Part shown: positions 1 to 8,574 of the stretch, one piece after another | Numbering within the stretch: position 1 is the stretch's first letter | How the letters are laid out: the number at the start of each line of letters is the position of its first letter | NCBI RefSeq assembly: GCF_036014115.1 | Contig: NZ_CP107913.1 | Coordinates: 7,495,501-7,559,500 of the forward strand | DNA length: 64,000 bases | From: Streptomyces sp. NBC_00448 | GTDB lineage: Bacteria > Actinomycetota > Actinomycetes > Streptomycetales > Streptomycetaceae | Reading direction: 5' to 3' | Position numbers and translations under genes: made by a program | Notes under the pieces: model-generated | The model's input: the letters and a program-made list of their open reading frames with translations, nothing else | What the model was told of the DNA's origin: nothing | Databases searched by the model: none

Positions 1-198
1 CAGGAGGCGTACCAGGTGGCGCTGGAGCGGTGCTCGACCGAGGCCGCGCCCTGGTACGTCGTGCCGGCCGACCGCAAGTGGTACCGGAACTGGGCGATCA
101 GCCGGCTGCTGCTGGAGCACCTGGAGCGGATCGACCCGGCGTACCCGCAACCGGATCTGGACGTGGACAAGTACCGCAAGCTACTGCTCGCCACCTGA
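1..198 (+). CDS. Polyphosphate kinase 2 family protein, 3' end (partial)
   Basis: The open frame enters from the left edge and ends at a TGA at 196-198, giving the last 65 residues. The segment reads AAPWYVVPADRKWYRNWAIS, the strongly conserved C-terminal block of PPK2-type polyphosphate:nucleotide phosphotransferases, which move phosphate between polyphosphate and nucleotides. The Walker motifs would lie upstream and are not visible, so AMP, ADP or GDP specificity cannot be judged. The 3' end overlaps, tail to tail, the predicted C-terminus of the small minus-strand zinc-ribbon gene. Family assignment is firm; subfamily is open. Confidence 0.85.
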   Translation, partial: QEAYQVALERCSTEAAPWYVVPADRKWYRNWAISRLLLEHLERIDPAYPQPDLDVDKYRKLLLAT

Positions 199-394
199 CC
201 CCGCCCGCGGCCCAGCCCGAGCAGGCGGTGCGCTGGGCCTCCTGCCACGCGCAGACCGGGCAGAGCGTCGCGCCCTTGGTTCTGTTGGGGTACTCGGTGG
301 GTTCACCGCACAGCACGCAGTCGGCGCGGGGCTCCGTCGGGTCGTCCGCGGGGTCGTCGGGTGCGGGCCGCTGGTCCGGGTGCGTGTCGCTCAT
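98..394 (-). CDS. Small CxxC/CxxC zinc-ribbon-like protein, downstream of treZ
   Basis: 98 codons. The acidic, proline-rich first 25 residues are followed by CVLCGEPTEYPNR and TLCPVCAWQEAQRTACSG, two CxxC pairs spaced as in a zinc ribbon. The ATG overlaps the treZ stop as ATGA, so translation is probably coupled; the GGAGGG just before it is too close (about 1 nt) to act as a normal ribosome-binding site. Function is unknown. The tail after the ribbon (about 35 residues) looks like unconstrained GC-rich read-through and overlaps the convergent PPK2 gene by about 100 nt. The conserved part is therefore the first 60-65 residues, and the real gene may have recently lost a nearer stop. Confidence 0.6.
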   Translation of the reverse strand: MSDTHPDQRPAPDDPADDPTEPRADCVLCGEPTEYPNRTKGATLCPVCAWQEAQRTACSGWAAGGVRWRAVACGTCPRPDPVAGTPGRSAPGAPAAAG

Positions 395-2145
395 CCCTCC
401 ACGGTAGTCCGCCCGGGGGCCGTGTCGCGGGCGCGCAGCACCGCCGCACCGCGCGCGGGGAGCTGGACGGCCGGGCCGGGCAGGGTGCGGCAGGCCGGGC
501 GCGCCAGCAGGATGTCGCAGGGCGTGTTGAGCGGGATGCGCGCGGGGGCGTCGGAGAAGTTCACCAGCACGCGGAAGGGCCCGCGGGCGATCCGCAGCGT
601 CCGGCCGCCGGCGGTGGCGGTGACCGTGTCCAACTGGGGCGAGGTCAGCGCGGGTTCGGCCCGGCGCAGGGCGATCAGGGCCCGGTACCACTCCAGCAGT
701 TCGCGGTGCGCGGGCTTCTCGGCCTCCGCCCAGTCCAGGCAGGAGCGGTTCCGGGTGGCCGGGTCCTGCGGGTCGGGCACGTCCTCCTCGGCCCAGCCGT
801 GCTCGGCGAACTCCCGCCGCCGCCCCCGGGTGATGGCCGCGGCCAGCTCCGGGTCGTCGTGGTCGGTGAAGAACTGCCAGGGCGTGGTCGCCCCCCACTC
901 CTCGCCCATGAACAGCATCGGGGTGAACGGCGAGGTCAGCACCAGCGCGGCGGCGGTGCCGAGCTGCCGCGCGGTCAGCCGGTCGCCGGTCGCGCGGTTG
1001 CCGACCTGGTCGTGGGTCTGGGCGTAGCCCAGCAGGCGGTGCGCGGGCACCGTCGGCACGTCCAGCGGGCGCCCGTGGTGGCGGCCGCGGAAGGACGACC
1101 AGGTGCCGTCGTGGAAGAAGCCGTGGGTGAGCACCTTCGCGAGGGCGGCGGGGCCGGCCGCGGCGAAGTCGGCGTAGTAGCCCTGCGCCTCGCCGGTGAC
1201 CGCGGTGTGCACCGCGTGGTGGAAGTCGTCGTTCCACTGCGCGTGCAGGCCCAGGCCGCCGGCCTCGCGCGGCGCGGTGGTGTGCGGGTCGTTCAGGTCG
1301 GACTCGGCGATCAGGAACAGCGGGCGGCCGAGCGCGGCCGACAGCCCGTCCACGGCGGTGGACAGCTCCTCCAGGAAGTGCAGCGCGCGGGTGTCGACCA
1401 GCGCGTGCACCGCGTCCAGCCGCAGGCCGTCGAGGCGGTAGTCGCGCAGCCAGGCCAGCGCGCTGCCGATCAGGAAGTCCCGCACCTCGTCGGAGCCGGG
1501 CGCGTCGAGGTTGACCGCGTCGCCCCAGGGGGTGTGGTGCCGGTCGGTGAAGTACGGGCCGAACGGCGGCAGGTGGTTGCCCGAGGGGCCGAGGTGGTTG
1601 TGCACCACGTCCAGCACGACGCCCAGGCCGTGCGCGTGTGCCGCGTCGACAAAGCGCTTCATCGCATCGGGGCCGCCGTAGGGCTCGTGCACCGCCCACA
1701 GCGACACGCCTTCGTACCCCCATCCGTTGGTGCCGGGGAAGGGGCAGACCGGCATCAGCTCCACATGGGTGATGCCGAGCCTGGCCAGGTGGGACAGCCG
1801 CTCCACCGCCGCGTCGAAGGTGCCCTCGCTGGTGAAGGTGCCGACGTGCAGCTCGTAGAGCACCGCGCCCGGCAGCCCGCGGCCCGGCCACGGCGATCTC
1901 CACCCGTAGGCGTCCTGGTCGACCACCGCGCTCGGTCCGTCCGGGCCGTCCGGCTGCCGCCGCGAGCGCGGGTCCGGCAGCGGCTGCCCGCCGTCGACCC
2001 GGTACGCGTACCGGGTGCCGTGCCCCGCCGCGAGCTCGGCCCGCCACCAGCCGGTGCGCGCGGGGTCGGGCCCCATGGCGTACGCCTGCCCGTCGATCAG
2101 CGCCTCCACCTGGCGGGCGTTCGGCGCCCACACCTCGAACAGCAC
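391..2145 (-). CDS. treZ: Malto-oligosyltrehalose trehalohydrolase
   Basis: 584 residues, usual for TreZ. It hydrolyses the maltooligosyl-trehalose made by TreY, releasing trehalose in the cytoplasm. The N-terminal beta-sandwich starts LFEVWAPNARQVE. The GH13 barrel follows, with DVVHNHLGPSGN, GLRLDAVHAL (nucleophile Asp), IAESDLNDP (acid Glu) and TQTHDQVGNR, so all active-site regions are intact. The GTG start at 2145 is preceded by GGGAG at a 7-nt spacing. It lies about 10.8 kb from treY, with unrelated genes between, and its stop overlaps the start of the small zinc-ribbon gene. Identification is secure. Confidence 0.95.
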   Translation of the reverse strand: MLFEVWAPNARQVEALIDGQAYAMGPDPARTGWWRAELAAGHGTRYAYRVDGGQPLPDPRSRRQPDGPDGPSAVVDQDAYGWRSPWPGRGLPGAVLYELHVGTFTSEGTFDAAVERLSHLARLGITHVELMPVCPFPGTNGWGYEGVSLWAVHEPYGGPDAMKRFVDAAHAHGLGVVLDVVHNHLGPSGNHLPPFGPYFTDRHHTPWGDAVNLDAPGSDEVRDFLIGSALAWLRDYRLDGLRLDAVHALVDTRALHFLEELSTAVDGLSAALGRPLFLIAESDLNDPHTTAPREAGGLGLHAQWNDDFHHAVHTAVTGEAQGYYADFAAAGPAALAKVLTHGFFHDGTWSSFRGRHHGRPLDVPTVPAHRLLGYAQTHDQVGNRATGDRLTARQLGTAAALVLTSPFTPMLFMGEEWGATTPWQFFTDHDDPELAAAITRGRRREFAEHGWAEEDVPDPQDPATRNRSCLDWAEAEKPAHRELLEWYRALIALRRAEPALTSPQLDTVTATAGGRTLRIARGPFRVLVNFSDAPARIPLNTPCDILLARPACRTLPGPAVQLPARGAAVLRARDTAPGRTTVEG

Positions 2146-2285
2146 GCAACGGCTCCCGTCCGGCCCGGTCGTCCCGGCCCTGCTTCGTGGTCCTATCCGG
2201 TCCCGCTCGTCCTTACGGCCTTGGTCCTACGGTCTCTCGTCCCTGCGGTCTCGTCCCTGCGGTGAGGCGCCCGGTCACCGAACCC

Positions 2286-2315
2286 GGTCCCCGGGCACAT
2301 GCATGCCCGGGGACC
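2286..2315 (-). terminator. Intrinsic-type hairpin after the GNAT gene
   Basis: Perfect 12-bp stem (GGTCCCCGGGCA paired with TGCCCGGGGACC) and a 6-nt loop, starting 8 nt beyond the stop of the minus-strand acetyltransferase gene. No T-run follows, as is common in streptomycetes. Confidence 0.75.
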
Positions 2316-2322
2316 GCCTCGT

Positions 2323-3234
2323 CTAGACGAAGTCCACCCGTTCCTGGGTGATCGGATAGCCGGCCCGGGCGAAGTTGCGGGCCATCGGGAAGTTCGGCTG
2401 GTCGGTGGCCGCGGCGATCCGGGTGGCGCCGCGGTCCACCAGGTCGTGGCTGCACTCCACCAGCAGGTCGTAGGAGTAGCCGTGGCCGCGCTGCTCGGGG
2501 ACGACCGCGATGAAGCCGATGCACGGCATGGACGGGTTCTCCGCCGGGATGTGCACGCCGACCACCTCGCCGTCCGGGGTGTAGGCGACCCGCCGCCAGT
2601 CGTTGGGGGAGGGCATCCAGTCGAGGACGCCGAGGGTCTCGTCCAACGCGGCGTCCAGGCCGTGTTCGTCGAGCATCAACCGGTCGTGGGCGTCGAGCGT
2701 GCCGGTCATGATCCGGGCCATCACCGCGCGGAAGGCGGCGTCGTCGGGCTCCGGCCGGTAGACCAGCCGGCCGGTGCGGGCGGGCAGCGGGTCCTCGCCC
2801 GCGGTCCAGGTGTAGCGGTAGCGCTCCACGAGCTTGCGCATCCCGGCCGCCTCGACGGCCGCGGCGCGCGCCTCGTACGCGGCGCGCACGCCGGGCCTCT
2901 CCCGCCAGCCGGGCGGCAGGATCAGCGCGTACTCGGCGGACAGCGGTGCGGCGCGCAGCAGTTCGACGGCCGCGGACCGCTCGCCGTCGGCGAAGTCGAA
3001 CCAGTCGAGGGCGACCGGCTCGGTGTCGCCGGGCTTGGCCCACCACGCGGCGCGGGCCACCACGACGCCGTCGCGCAGCGCGACCCACGACCACTCGGGG
3101 CGGTACTCCCCGCCGGCGTCGAGCAGCGCGAACTCCTGGCCGAGCAGGGCGCGGCCGAGCTTCTCCGCGACGGGGAGGGAGGCGAACAGGGCGGACTCGC
3201 CCGCGGTGAGCGAGCGAAGTACCAGATCAGACAT
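2323..3234 (-). CDS. GNAT family N-acetyltransferase
   Basis: 303 residues. The C-terminal half (about residues 155-300) has GNAT features: an acceptor-side strand, the VVGVHIPAENPS beta-strand pair, and the acetyl-CoA loop VVPEQRGHGYSYDLL followed by a helix and TDQPNFPMARNFARAGY, typical of the last strands. The N-terminal half looks like a degenerate second GNAT fold, as in duplicated-domain GNATs of actinomycetes. The ATG at 3234 has GAAGGA about 6 nt upstream. A 16-codon reading frame with a strong ribosome-binding site ends 39 nt before it, and a perfect hairpin follows it. The substrate cannot be predicted. Confidence 0.85.
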   Translation of the reverse strand: MSDLVLRSLTAGESALFASLPVAEKLGRALLGQEFALLDAGGEYRPEWSWVALRDGVVVARAAWWAKPGDTEPVALDWFDFADGERSAAVELLRAAPLSAEYALILPPGWRERPGVRAAYEARAAAVEAAGMRKLVERYRYTWTAGEDPLPARTGRLVYRPEPDDAAFRAVMARIMTGTLDAHDRLMLDEHGLDAALDETLGVLDWMPSPNDWRRVAYTPDGEVVGVHIPAENPSMPCIGFIAVVPEQRGHGYSYDLLVECSHDLVDRGATRIAAATDQPNFPMARNFARAGYPITQERVDFV

Positions 3235-3273
3235 GTGAGTCCTTCGGGAGTCAGCGGTGCGCTCCCGGTCGGG

Positions 3274-3324
3274 TCACGAACGTCCAGCGGACGGGCGGGA
3301 GCGCGGCACAGTGGATGTCGACAT
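3274..3324 (-). CDS. 16-aa upstream ORF in the GNAT leader
   Basis: ATG at 3324 preceded by AGGAGG at 8 nt spacing, the best ribosome-binding site in this neighbourhood. It encodes 16 residues rich in Ser, Thr, Pro and Arg (MSTSTVPRSRPSAGRS), ends with TGA, and lies 39 nt upstream of the GNAT start. It could be a translated leader controlling the acetyltransferase. It could also be chance, since nothing but the ribosome-binding site supports it. Confidence 0.35.
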   Translation of the reverse strand: MSTSTVPRSRPSAGRS

Positions 3325-3503
3325 CGCTCTCGCCTCCTCTTCCGGGTCCTGGCTGGACGTGTTCCGCGACCCTAGCCCGCTCTGCCCGGCGGGTGCCACC
3401 GCTTTTTCCGGGCCCCGGCTCGGTTCGTCCCGCCCGGGTGCCGCCCTCCCGGCCGGGTGCCCGACGCCCGGCCGGGGTTCCGCCCTCCCCGCCCGGGCTT
3501 CGC

Positions 3504-4964
3504 TCATCCCACCTGGTGCAGCGCCCGCCCGGCCAGCGTCAGGAACACCTCGCCGACCGCCTCCGACAGCGTCGGGTGCGGGTGGACGTGCCGCGCCACG
3601 TCCGCCGGCTCCGCCTCCCAGCCCACCACCAGCTGGCTCTCGGCGATCATCTCCGAGACGTTCGGCCCGACCAGGTGCACCCCCAGCACCGGCCCGCCCC
3701 GTTCCGCGACCACCTTCACGCTGCCGCCCAGCCCGTGCACCATGCCCTTCGCGACCGCCGTCAGCGGCATCGAGTTCATCACGACCTGGTCCGGGCCCCG
3801 TTCGGCCCGCGCCTGCTCCTCGGTCAGGCCGACCGACGCCGTCTGCGGGCTGGAGTAGGTCACCCGCGGCACCGCCGCGTAGTCCACCGGCGCCGGGCCG
3901 AGCCCCGCCAGCGTCTCGGCGACCACCAGGCCCTCCGCGAACGACGCGTGCGCCAGGCCGAGCGACGGCGGTGGCAGCAGATCGCCGACCACGTGGATGC
4001 CGGACACCGACGTCTCCAGCCGATCCCAGTCCGCCGGGGCCATGTAGCCGCGCGGGTCCCGGCCGAGCCCGGCGGCGGCCAGGTCGAGGCCGTCGGTGAC
4101 CGGCTCCCGGCCCACGGCGACCAGCAGCCGCTCGACGTCCAGCTCCACCACCCGGCCCCGCGCGGTGCGCACCGTCGCCCGCACCCCGGTGGCGTGGGTC
4201 GCGGCGTCCTCCAGGCGGGTGCCGGTGAGCACCTCGATACCGCGCTTCTTCAGCCCGCGCGCCAGTTGCCGCGACACTTCCCCGTCCTCCAGCGGCAGCA
4301 GCCGGTCGGCGGCCTCCACCAGCACCACCCGGGCGCCCATCGAGCGGTGCAGCGACGCGTACTCGACGCCGATCGCGCCGCCGCCCAGCACCAGTACCGA
4401 CTCCGGCAGCCCCGGTGCGAACAGCGCGTCGTCGCTGGTCACCACCCGCCGGCCGTCGGGGGACAGGCCCGGCAGCAGCCGCGGCCGCGACCCGGTGGCC
4501 AGTACGATCCCGCGCCGCGCGGTGTACGCGGTCCCGCCGGAGCTGACCGTCCGCGGCCCGCGCAGGCTCGCCGAGGCGTGCACGACGCGTACGCCCGCGT
4601 GCGCGAGGTGGCCGGTGACGCCCTGGTGGTTGCGGGCCACGATGCCGTCGCGGGTCGCGGTCAGCGCCGCCCAGTCGACGGAGTCCAGGGTCGCCTTCAC
4701 CCCCCACCGCTCACGGGCCTCGGCGATGCCGTCCACGAGTTCGGCGGCGTGCAGCATCGCCTTGCTGGGGATGCAGCCGCGGTGCAGGCAGGTGCCGCCG
4801 AGCAGGTCGCGTTCGGCGAGGAGCACGTCGAGGCCGAGCGCCGCGGCCCGCAGCGCGGTGCTGTAGCCGCCGGTGCCGCCCCCGATCACGATGACGTCGG
4901 CGGTGCCGGGGTCGTCGGGGGCCTGGGCCCGGGCCTGGTGGCGCGGTGCGGTGCGGGGTTCCAT
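3504..4964 (-). CDS. lpdA: Dihydrolipoyl dehydrogenase
   Basis: 486 residues from the preferred ATG at 4964, which has GGAGA 9 nt upstream; an in-frame ATG at 4994 lacks a ribosome-binding site. FAD-binding VIVIGGGTGGYSTA is followed by the redox disulfide GGTCLHRGCIPSK (Cys59 and Cys64), then an NAD-binding VLVLGGGAIGVEYA region and a dimerization domain ending HVHPHPTLSEAVGEVF, which holds the catalytic His-Glu pair. It reoxidizes the lipoyl group of 2-oxoacid dehydrogenase complexes using NAD. It stands alone, without E1/E2 genes, and is divergent from a LysR regulator; a palindrome lies in the shared promoter. It is probably one of several lpd paralogues. Confidence 0.92.
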   Translation of the reverse strand: MEPRTAPRHQARAQAPDDPGTADVIVIGGGTGGYSTALRAAALGLDVLLAERDLLGGTCLHRGCIPSKAMLHAAELVDGIAEARERWGVKATLDSVDWAALTATRDGIVARNHQGVTGHLAHAGVRVVHASASLRGPRTVSSGGTAYTARRGIVLATGSRPRLLPGLSPDGRRVVTSDDALFAPGLPESVLVLGGGAIGVEYASLHRSMGARVVLVEAADRLLPLEDGEVSRQLARGLKKRGIEVLTGTRLEDAATHATGVRATVRTARGRVVELDVERLLVAVGREPVTDGLDLAAAGLGRDPRGYMAPADWDRLETSVSGIHVVGDLLPPPSLGLAHASFAEGLVVAETLAGLGPAPVDYAAVPRVTYSSPQTASVGLTEEQARAERGPDQVVMNSMPLTAVAKGMVHGLGGSVKVVAERGGPVLGVHLVGPNVSEMIAESQLVVGWEAEPADVARHVHPHPTLSEAVGEVFLTLAGRALHQVG

Positions 4965-5023
4965 GGCGGCCAGTCTCCGGCCGGCCGGTGCCATGAGTCC
5001 AAGTCCAGGATTGTGTCGATACG

Positions 5024-5038
5024 ATGCACGTTGTGCAT
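5024..5038. promoter_or_regulatory. LysR-type palindrome between lpdA and the LysR gene
   Basis: ATGCACGTTGTGCAT is a 6-3-6 perfect inverted repeat that contains the T-N11-A spacing of LysR boxes. It sits 59 nt from the lpdA start and 57 nt from the LysR start, so one regulator bound here could control both genes. Confidence 0.55.
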
Positions 5039-5095
5039 AGCGGCCGGTCGGCGGTGTGCCGGGTACCGGCCGGGGGGTGAGCGAAAGGTGCCGGG

Positions 5096-6064
5096 ATGAG
5101 CCTGCGGCAGATGGAGTACTTCCTCGCGGTCGTCGACGCGGACTCCTTCACCCGCGCCGCCGAGGCGCTGCACGTCACCCAGCCCGCTCTGTCGCACCAA
5201 CTCAAGTCGCTGGAACGGCAGATGGGCGGCGAGCTGGTCGAACGCCTGCCGCGCGGGGTGCGGTTGACCCCGATGGGCCGGGCCTTCCTGCCGCACGCCG
5301 AACTCGCCGTGCGCAGCGCCGTACGCGCCGAGCGCGCCGCCCGTGCCGCCGCCGGGGCGGAAGGCGGCGAACTGCACATCGCCGCGGTGCACTCCATCGC
5401 CGCCGGGCTGCTGCCCTCCGTCTTCGCCCGCTGGCGGCGGCAGCGGCCCGCGGTGGGGCTGGTGCTGCGCGAGTACTCCCGGGGCGAGGACCTGGTCGAG
5501 GCGATGGAGCGCGGGGTGGCCGATCTCGCGGTCGGGCACGACCCCGGACCGGCCGCGACCCGCACCGGCGGCGGCATGACGCTCGCCCCGATCGGCGCGG
5601 AGGAGATCGTGATGGTGCTGCCGCCGGGCGACCCGCTGGCCGCCGAACGGGTCGTGCCGCTGGCCGCGTTCGCCGAGCGCGCGTGGGTGCGGTGCGCGAT
5701 GGAGCCGGTGGTCGACGGGCGCCCCTTCATCGACCTCGCCTGCGAGAAGGTCGGCTTCACCCCGCGCACCGCCGTCCGCACCGAGCACACCTCGACCGCC
5801 GTGCGGATGGCGGCCGCCGGGGTCGGCGTCGTGGCGGTGCCCTCCTACGCGGCCCCGCCCGAGTGCGCGACGGTCCGGCTCGACCCGCCCTGGCGGCGCG
5901 GCCTGTTCGTGATCGCCCGGGAGCCGCTCGGCGGCGCGGGCGCGGCCTTCGCGGAGCTGCTGGCCGCCCACCCGTACGAGCCGCCCGGGGACGCCGCGGA
6001 CGGTCCCGCCGGAGATCCTGCCGGAGGTCCCGCCGACGGGGATACGGCCACGGCCCGGCGCTGA
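5096..6064 (+). CDS. LysR family transcriptional regulator
   Basis: 322 residues. The N-terminal winged helix (residues 1-60) has RQMEYFLAVVDADSFTRAA and VTQPALSHQLKSLERQ, the classic LysR DNA-binding helix. A periplasmic-binding-protein-like effector domain follows (about residues 90-295), and the tail is disordered, rich in Gly, Asp and Pro. The ATG at 5096 overlaps no gene. It is transcribed away from lpdA and a T-N11-A palindrome lies between them, so autoregulation and control of lpdA are the natural inference. The effector is unknown. Its stop is 12 nt from that of the convergent XRE gene. Confidence 0.9.
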   Translation: MSLRQMEYFLAVVDADSFTRAAEALHVTQPALSHQLKSLERQMGGELVERLPRGVRLTPMGRAFLPHAELAVRSAVRAERAARAAAGAEGGELHIAAVHSIAAGLLPSVFARWRRQRPAVGLVLREYSRGEDLVEAMERGVADLAVGHDPGPAATRTGGGMTLAPIGAEEIVMVLPPGDPLAAERVVPLAAFAERAWVRCAMEPVVDGRPFIDLACEKVGFTPRTAVRTEHTSTAVRMAAAGVGVVAVPSYAAPPECATVRLDPPWRRGLFVIAREPLGGAGAAFAELLAAHPYEPPGDAADGPAGDPAGGPADGDTATARR

Positions 6065-6075
6065 GAGGGCCGCCG

Positions 6076-7080
6076 TCAGGGTCGGCGGTCGAGCCTGTCG
6101 GGTTGCTCGGGTTGCTCGGGTTGCTCGGGCTGCTCGGGCTGTTCCGGCGGCCCGGCCTCGCCCGCGGCCCCCGCACCGGAATCCGCGCCGCTCCCGTCCG
6201 CGCTCCAACTGGCCAGCAGCGCAAGCCTTTCCGCGGTCGGTGAGCCCGGCGGCACGGTGTACGCCACCAGCAACTGGTCCGGCTCGGCCGGCAGCGCCAG
6301 CGTCTCGTACCCGAAGTCCAGGTCACCGACGAGCGGATGGCGCAGCCGCTTCACGCCGTACGTCTTCTCCTTGACCTGGTGGTCCGCCCACAGCCGCCGG
6401 AAGTCCTCGCTGCGCACGGACAGTTCGCCGACCAGCGCGGCCAGCCGCTCGTCGTCGGGCCGGCGGCCCGCGTACAGCCGCAGGTGTGCGACGGTCTCGG
6501 CGGCGACCGCGGGCCAGTCACGGTAGAAGGTGCGGGCGTCCGGGTCGAGGAAGGTGCTCCTGGCCATGTTCGGCGGGCCGGAAGGGCCGGAACCGGCCGC
6601 GGCACTGCCCGAAGTGCCGCTCGGCGCGAAGCCGTTGACGGCCGCGCCGAGCGCGTTCCAGGCCACCACGTCCATCCGGTCGCCGAGCACGAACACCGGG
6701 ACGTCCGTCATGCGGTCCAGCAGCAGCCGCACCCCGGACCGTATCCGCTGCGCCGGCCGCCCGGGTCCCTTGGGTCCCTTGGGTCCCTTGGCGTCGCGCC
6801 CGGTCCGGCCCGGCCTGGCCAGGTCCCGCAGGTGCTCCTGCTCGGTCGGGTCCAGTCCCAGCACCCGCGCGACCGCGTCGAGCACCGCGTCCGAGACGTG
6901 GCTGCTGCCACGGCCCTGCTCCAGCCGGATGTAGTAGTCGACGCTCACCCCGGCGAGCTGCGCGACCTCCTCGCGCCGCAACCCCGGCACGCGCCGCCGG
7001 CCGTACTCCGGCAGCCCCACATCCTGCGGCTGTATCCGCGCCCTGCGCGAACGCAGGTAGTCGCCGAGCGAGTTGTCCAT
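6076..7080 (-). CDS. XRE family regulator with MmyB-like ligand-binding domain
   Basis: 334 residues. Residues 1-75 form the helix-turn-helix (LGDYLRSRRARIQP, RREEVAQLAGVSVDYYIRLEQ), with the GLRREEVA signature typical of this family. The C-terminal domain begins near DVPVFVLGDRMDVVAWNALG and resembles the MmyB-type fatty-acid or ligand-binding PAS-like domain. Two low-complexity stretches stand out: repeated GPK triplets in the linker, and five EQP repeats near the C-terminus (about residues 315-329). The divergent SDR gene starts 185 bp away; members of this family often control an adjacent short-chain dehydrogenase, so that is the likely target. Confidence 0.88.
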   Translation of the reverse strand: MDNSLGDYLRSRRARIQPQDVGLPEYGRRRVPGLRREEVAQLAGVSVDYYIRLEQGRGSSHVSDAVLDAVARVLGLDPTEQEHLRDLARPGRTGRDAKGPKGPKGPGRPAQRIRSGVRLLLDRMTDVPVFVLGDRMDVVAWNALGAAVNGFAPSGTSGSAAAGSGPSGPPNMARSTFLDPDARTFYRDWPAVAAETVAHLRLYAGRRPDDERLAALVGELSVRSEDFRRLWADHQVKEKTYGVKRLRHPLVGDLDFGYETLALPAEPDQLLVAYTVPPGSPTAERLALLASWSADGSGADSGAGAAGEAGPPEQPEQPEQPEQPEQPDRLDRRP

Positions 7081-7264
7081 GGGACGACCCTAGGCGAGCG
7101 GCCCGCGCCGAACCTGGTACTGGCATACCCAGGTGCAGCGTCACCCTGGGTACGCCGCCGGGGGCGCAGCACAGTGAGGGCAACGCCGCTCCGGACCACC
7201 GCAGCGGCCCCGACAGCGCCGGACCCGTAGCGGGACCTGGCCCACTCACAGGGGGACCCTCCTC

Positions 7265-8035
7265 ATGAACAGCACTGCGCCGTACGACCTTTCGGGCCGC
7301 ACCGCCGTCGTCACCGGAGCCGCCAGCGGCATGGGCGAGGCCACCGCGCGGCTGCTGGCGGCGGGCGGGGCGCGGGTCGCGCTGCTGGCCCGCCGCACCG
7401 AGCGGCTGGAGGAACTGGCCGCGAAGATCGCCGCCGACGGCGGCCAGGCCCTCGCGGTCACCGCGGACATCACCGACGAGGCGTCCGTGGCGGCCGCCGC
7501 CCAGCGGGTGCGCGAGGTGCTCGGCCGGGTGGACCTGGTGGTCAACGCCGCCGGGGTGATGCTGCCCAACCCGGTCGACGCGGGCCGCGTGGACGAGTGG
7601 ACGCGGATGATCGACACCAACCTGACCGGTGCGCTGCGCGTCATCGACGCCTTCCGCGCCGACCTGATCGCCGCGGCGGCCGGGAACGGCGTCGCCGACC
7701 TGGTCGACGTCTCCTCGATCGGCGCGCACGTGACCTTCCCCGAGTACGCCGTCTACAGCGCCACCAAGGCCGCGCTCAGCCGGCTCTCGGCCTCGCTGCG
7801 CACCGAGTTCGGCCCCCGAGATGTCCGGGTGACCAACATCGAGCCGGGCCTGACCGCCACGGAACTGGCCGGGCACATCGACAACCCCGGGCTCAGCGCC
7901 GCGCTGGACGGCATGTTCGACGCGGTCGAGGCGATGACGCCGCAGGACATCGCGGACCTGATCGGCTATGCCACCAGCCGCCCGGCCCGGGTCAACCTGC
8001 GACAGGTGGTCGTGCTGCCGACCCGGCAGGTGTGA
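7265..8035 (+). CDS. Short-chain dehydrogenase/reductase
   Basis: 256 residues, a classical SDR. TGAASGMGEATARLLA is the Rossmann glycine motif, NAAG follows in VVNAAGVMLPN, the catalytic Ser is in LVDVSSIGAH, and YSATKAALS supplies the Tyr-x3-Lys. The N-terminal Arg in LARRTERLE favours NADP(H). The C-terminus ends in PARVNLRQVVVLPTRQV, typical of the YdfG/serine-dehydrogenase-like group. It lies divergent from the XRE/MmyB regulator, probably its controller. The substrate is unknown. The ATG at 7265 is preceded by a G-rich GGGGGA about 9 nt upstream. Confidence 0.92.
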   Translation: MNSTAPYDLSGRTAVVTGAASGMGEATARLLAAGGARVALLARRTERLEELAAKIAADGGQALAVTADITDEASVAAAAQRVREVLGRVDLVVNAAGVMLPNPVDAGRVDEWTRMIDTNLTGALRVIDAFRADLIAAAAGNGVADLVDVSSIGAHVTFPEYAVYSATKAALSRLSASLRTEFGPRDVRVTNIEPGLTATELAGHIDNPGLSAALDGMFDAVEAMTPQDIADLIGYATSRPARVNLRQVVVLPTRQV

Positions 8036-8076
8036 GGGTGCGCCCGCCGAGCCGGCGAGGTGCGCGCGGGGGAGGG

Positions 8077-8556
8077 TCAGCGGGCCGGGGCGGCGCGGCT
8101 CGCCAACCGGTCGAGCAGGCGCGCCCGCTGACCGGTGTCCGCGGCCAGCGCGATGACCGTCCAGGCCATCACGAGCCCGCCGTCGAGCACCGCGCGGTCG
8201 GCGGCGGCGCTGGTGCCGTACCGGGTGAACTCGGGGTTGTGCATGATGGTGTCGCCGCAGTCGTAGCCGAGGGACGGGTGGATCGTGGGCACCAGGTGGG
8301 AGACGTTGCCCATGTCGGTGGAACCGCTGCGCATTCCGGTCGGGTGGTCCGTGATCACCCGCCCGAGGCCCTCCGCCGCGTCCCGGTAGGCGGCGCACAT
8401 GTCGAGGTCCTGGCGCAGGTCGGCGTAGTCGTTGCCCACCGCCTCCATGGCGAGTTCGGCGCCCGTGGCGAGCGCGCCGCCCTCGAAGCAGGCACGGATG
8501 CGGGCCTGGAGCTCCGCGAGGTCCCCGGCCGTCTCCGCCCGGCAGTCGTAGTTCGC
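8077..8556 (-). pseudogene. M20 family amidohydrolase, 3' remnant
   Basis: About 160 residues homologous to the C-terminal part of M20/AbgB-type amidohydrolases: ETAGDLAELQARIRACFEGG, GSTDMGNVSHLVPTIHP (the metal-binding DMGNVS block) and YDCGDTIMHNPEF. Roughly the first 60% of a normal protein (the metal-binding N-terminal domain and start codon) is missing. Upstream of about 8556 the minus-strand frame runs antisense through the AsnC remnant and makes no sense as M20 protein. The end at 8556 is an estimate from where the homology stops. The gene cannot encode an active peptidase. Confidence 0.8.
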
Positions 8557-8574
8557 GGCGACCAGGCCGTCAAG

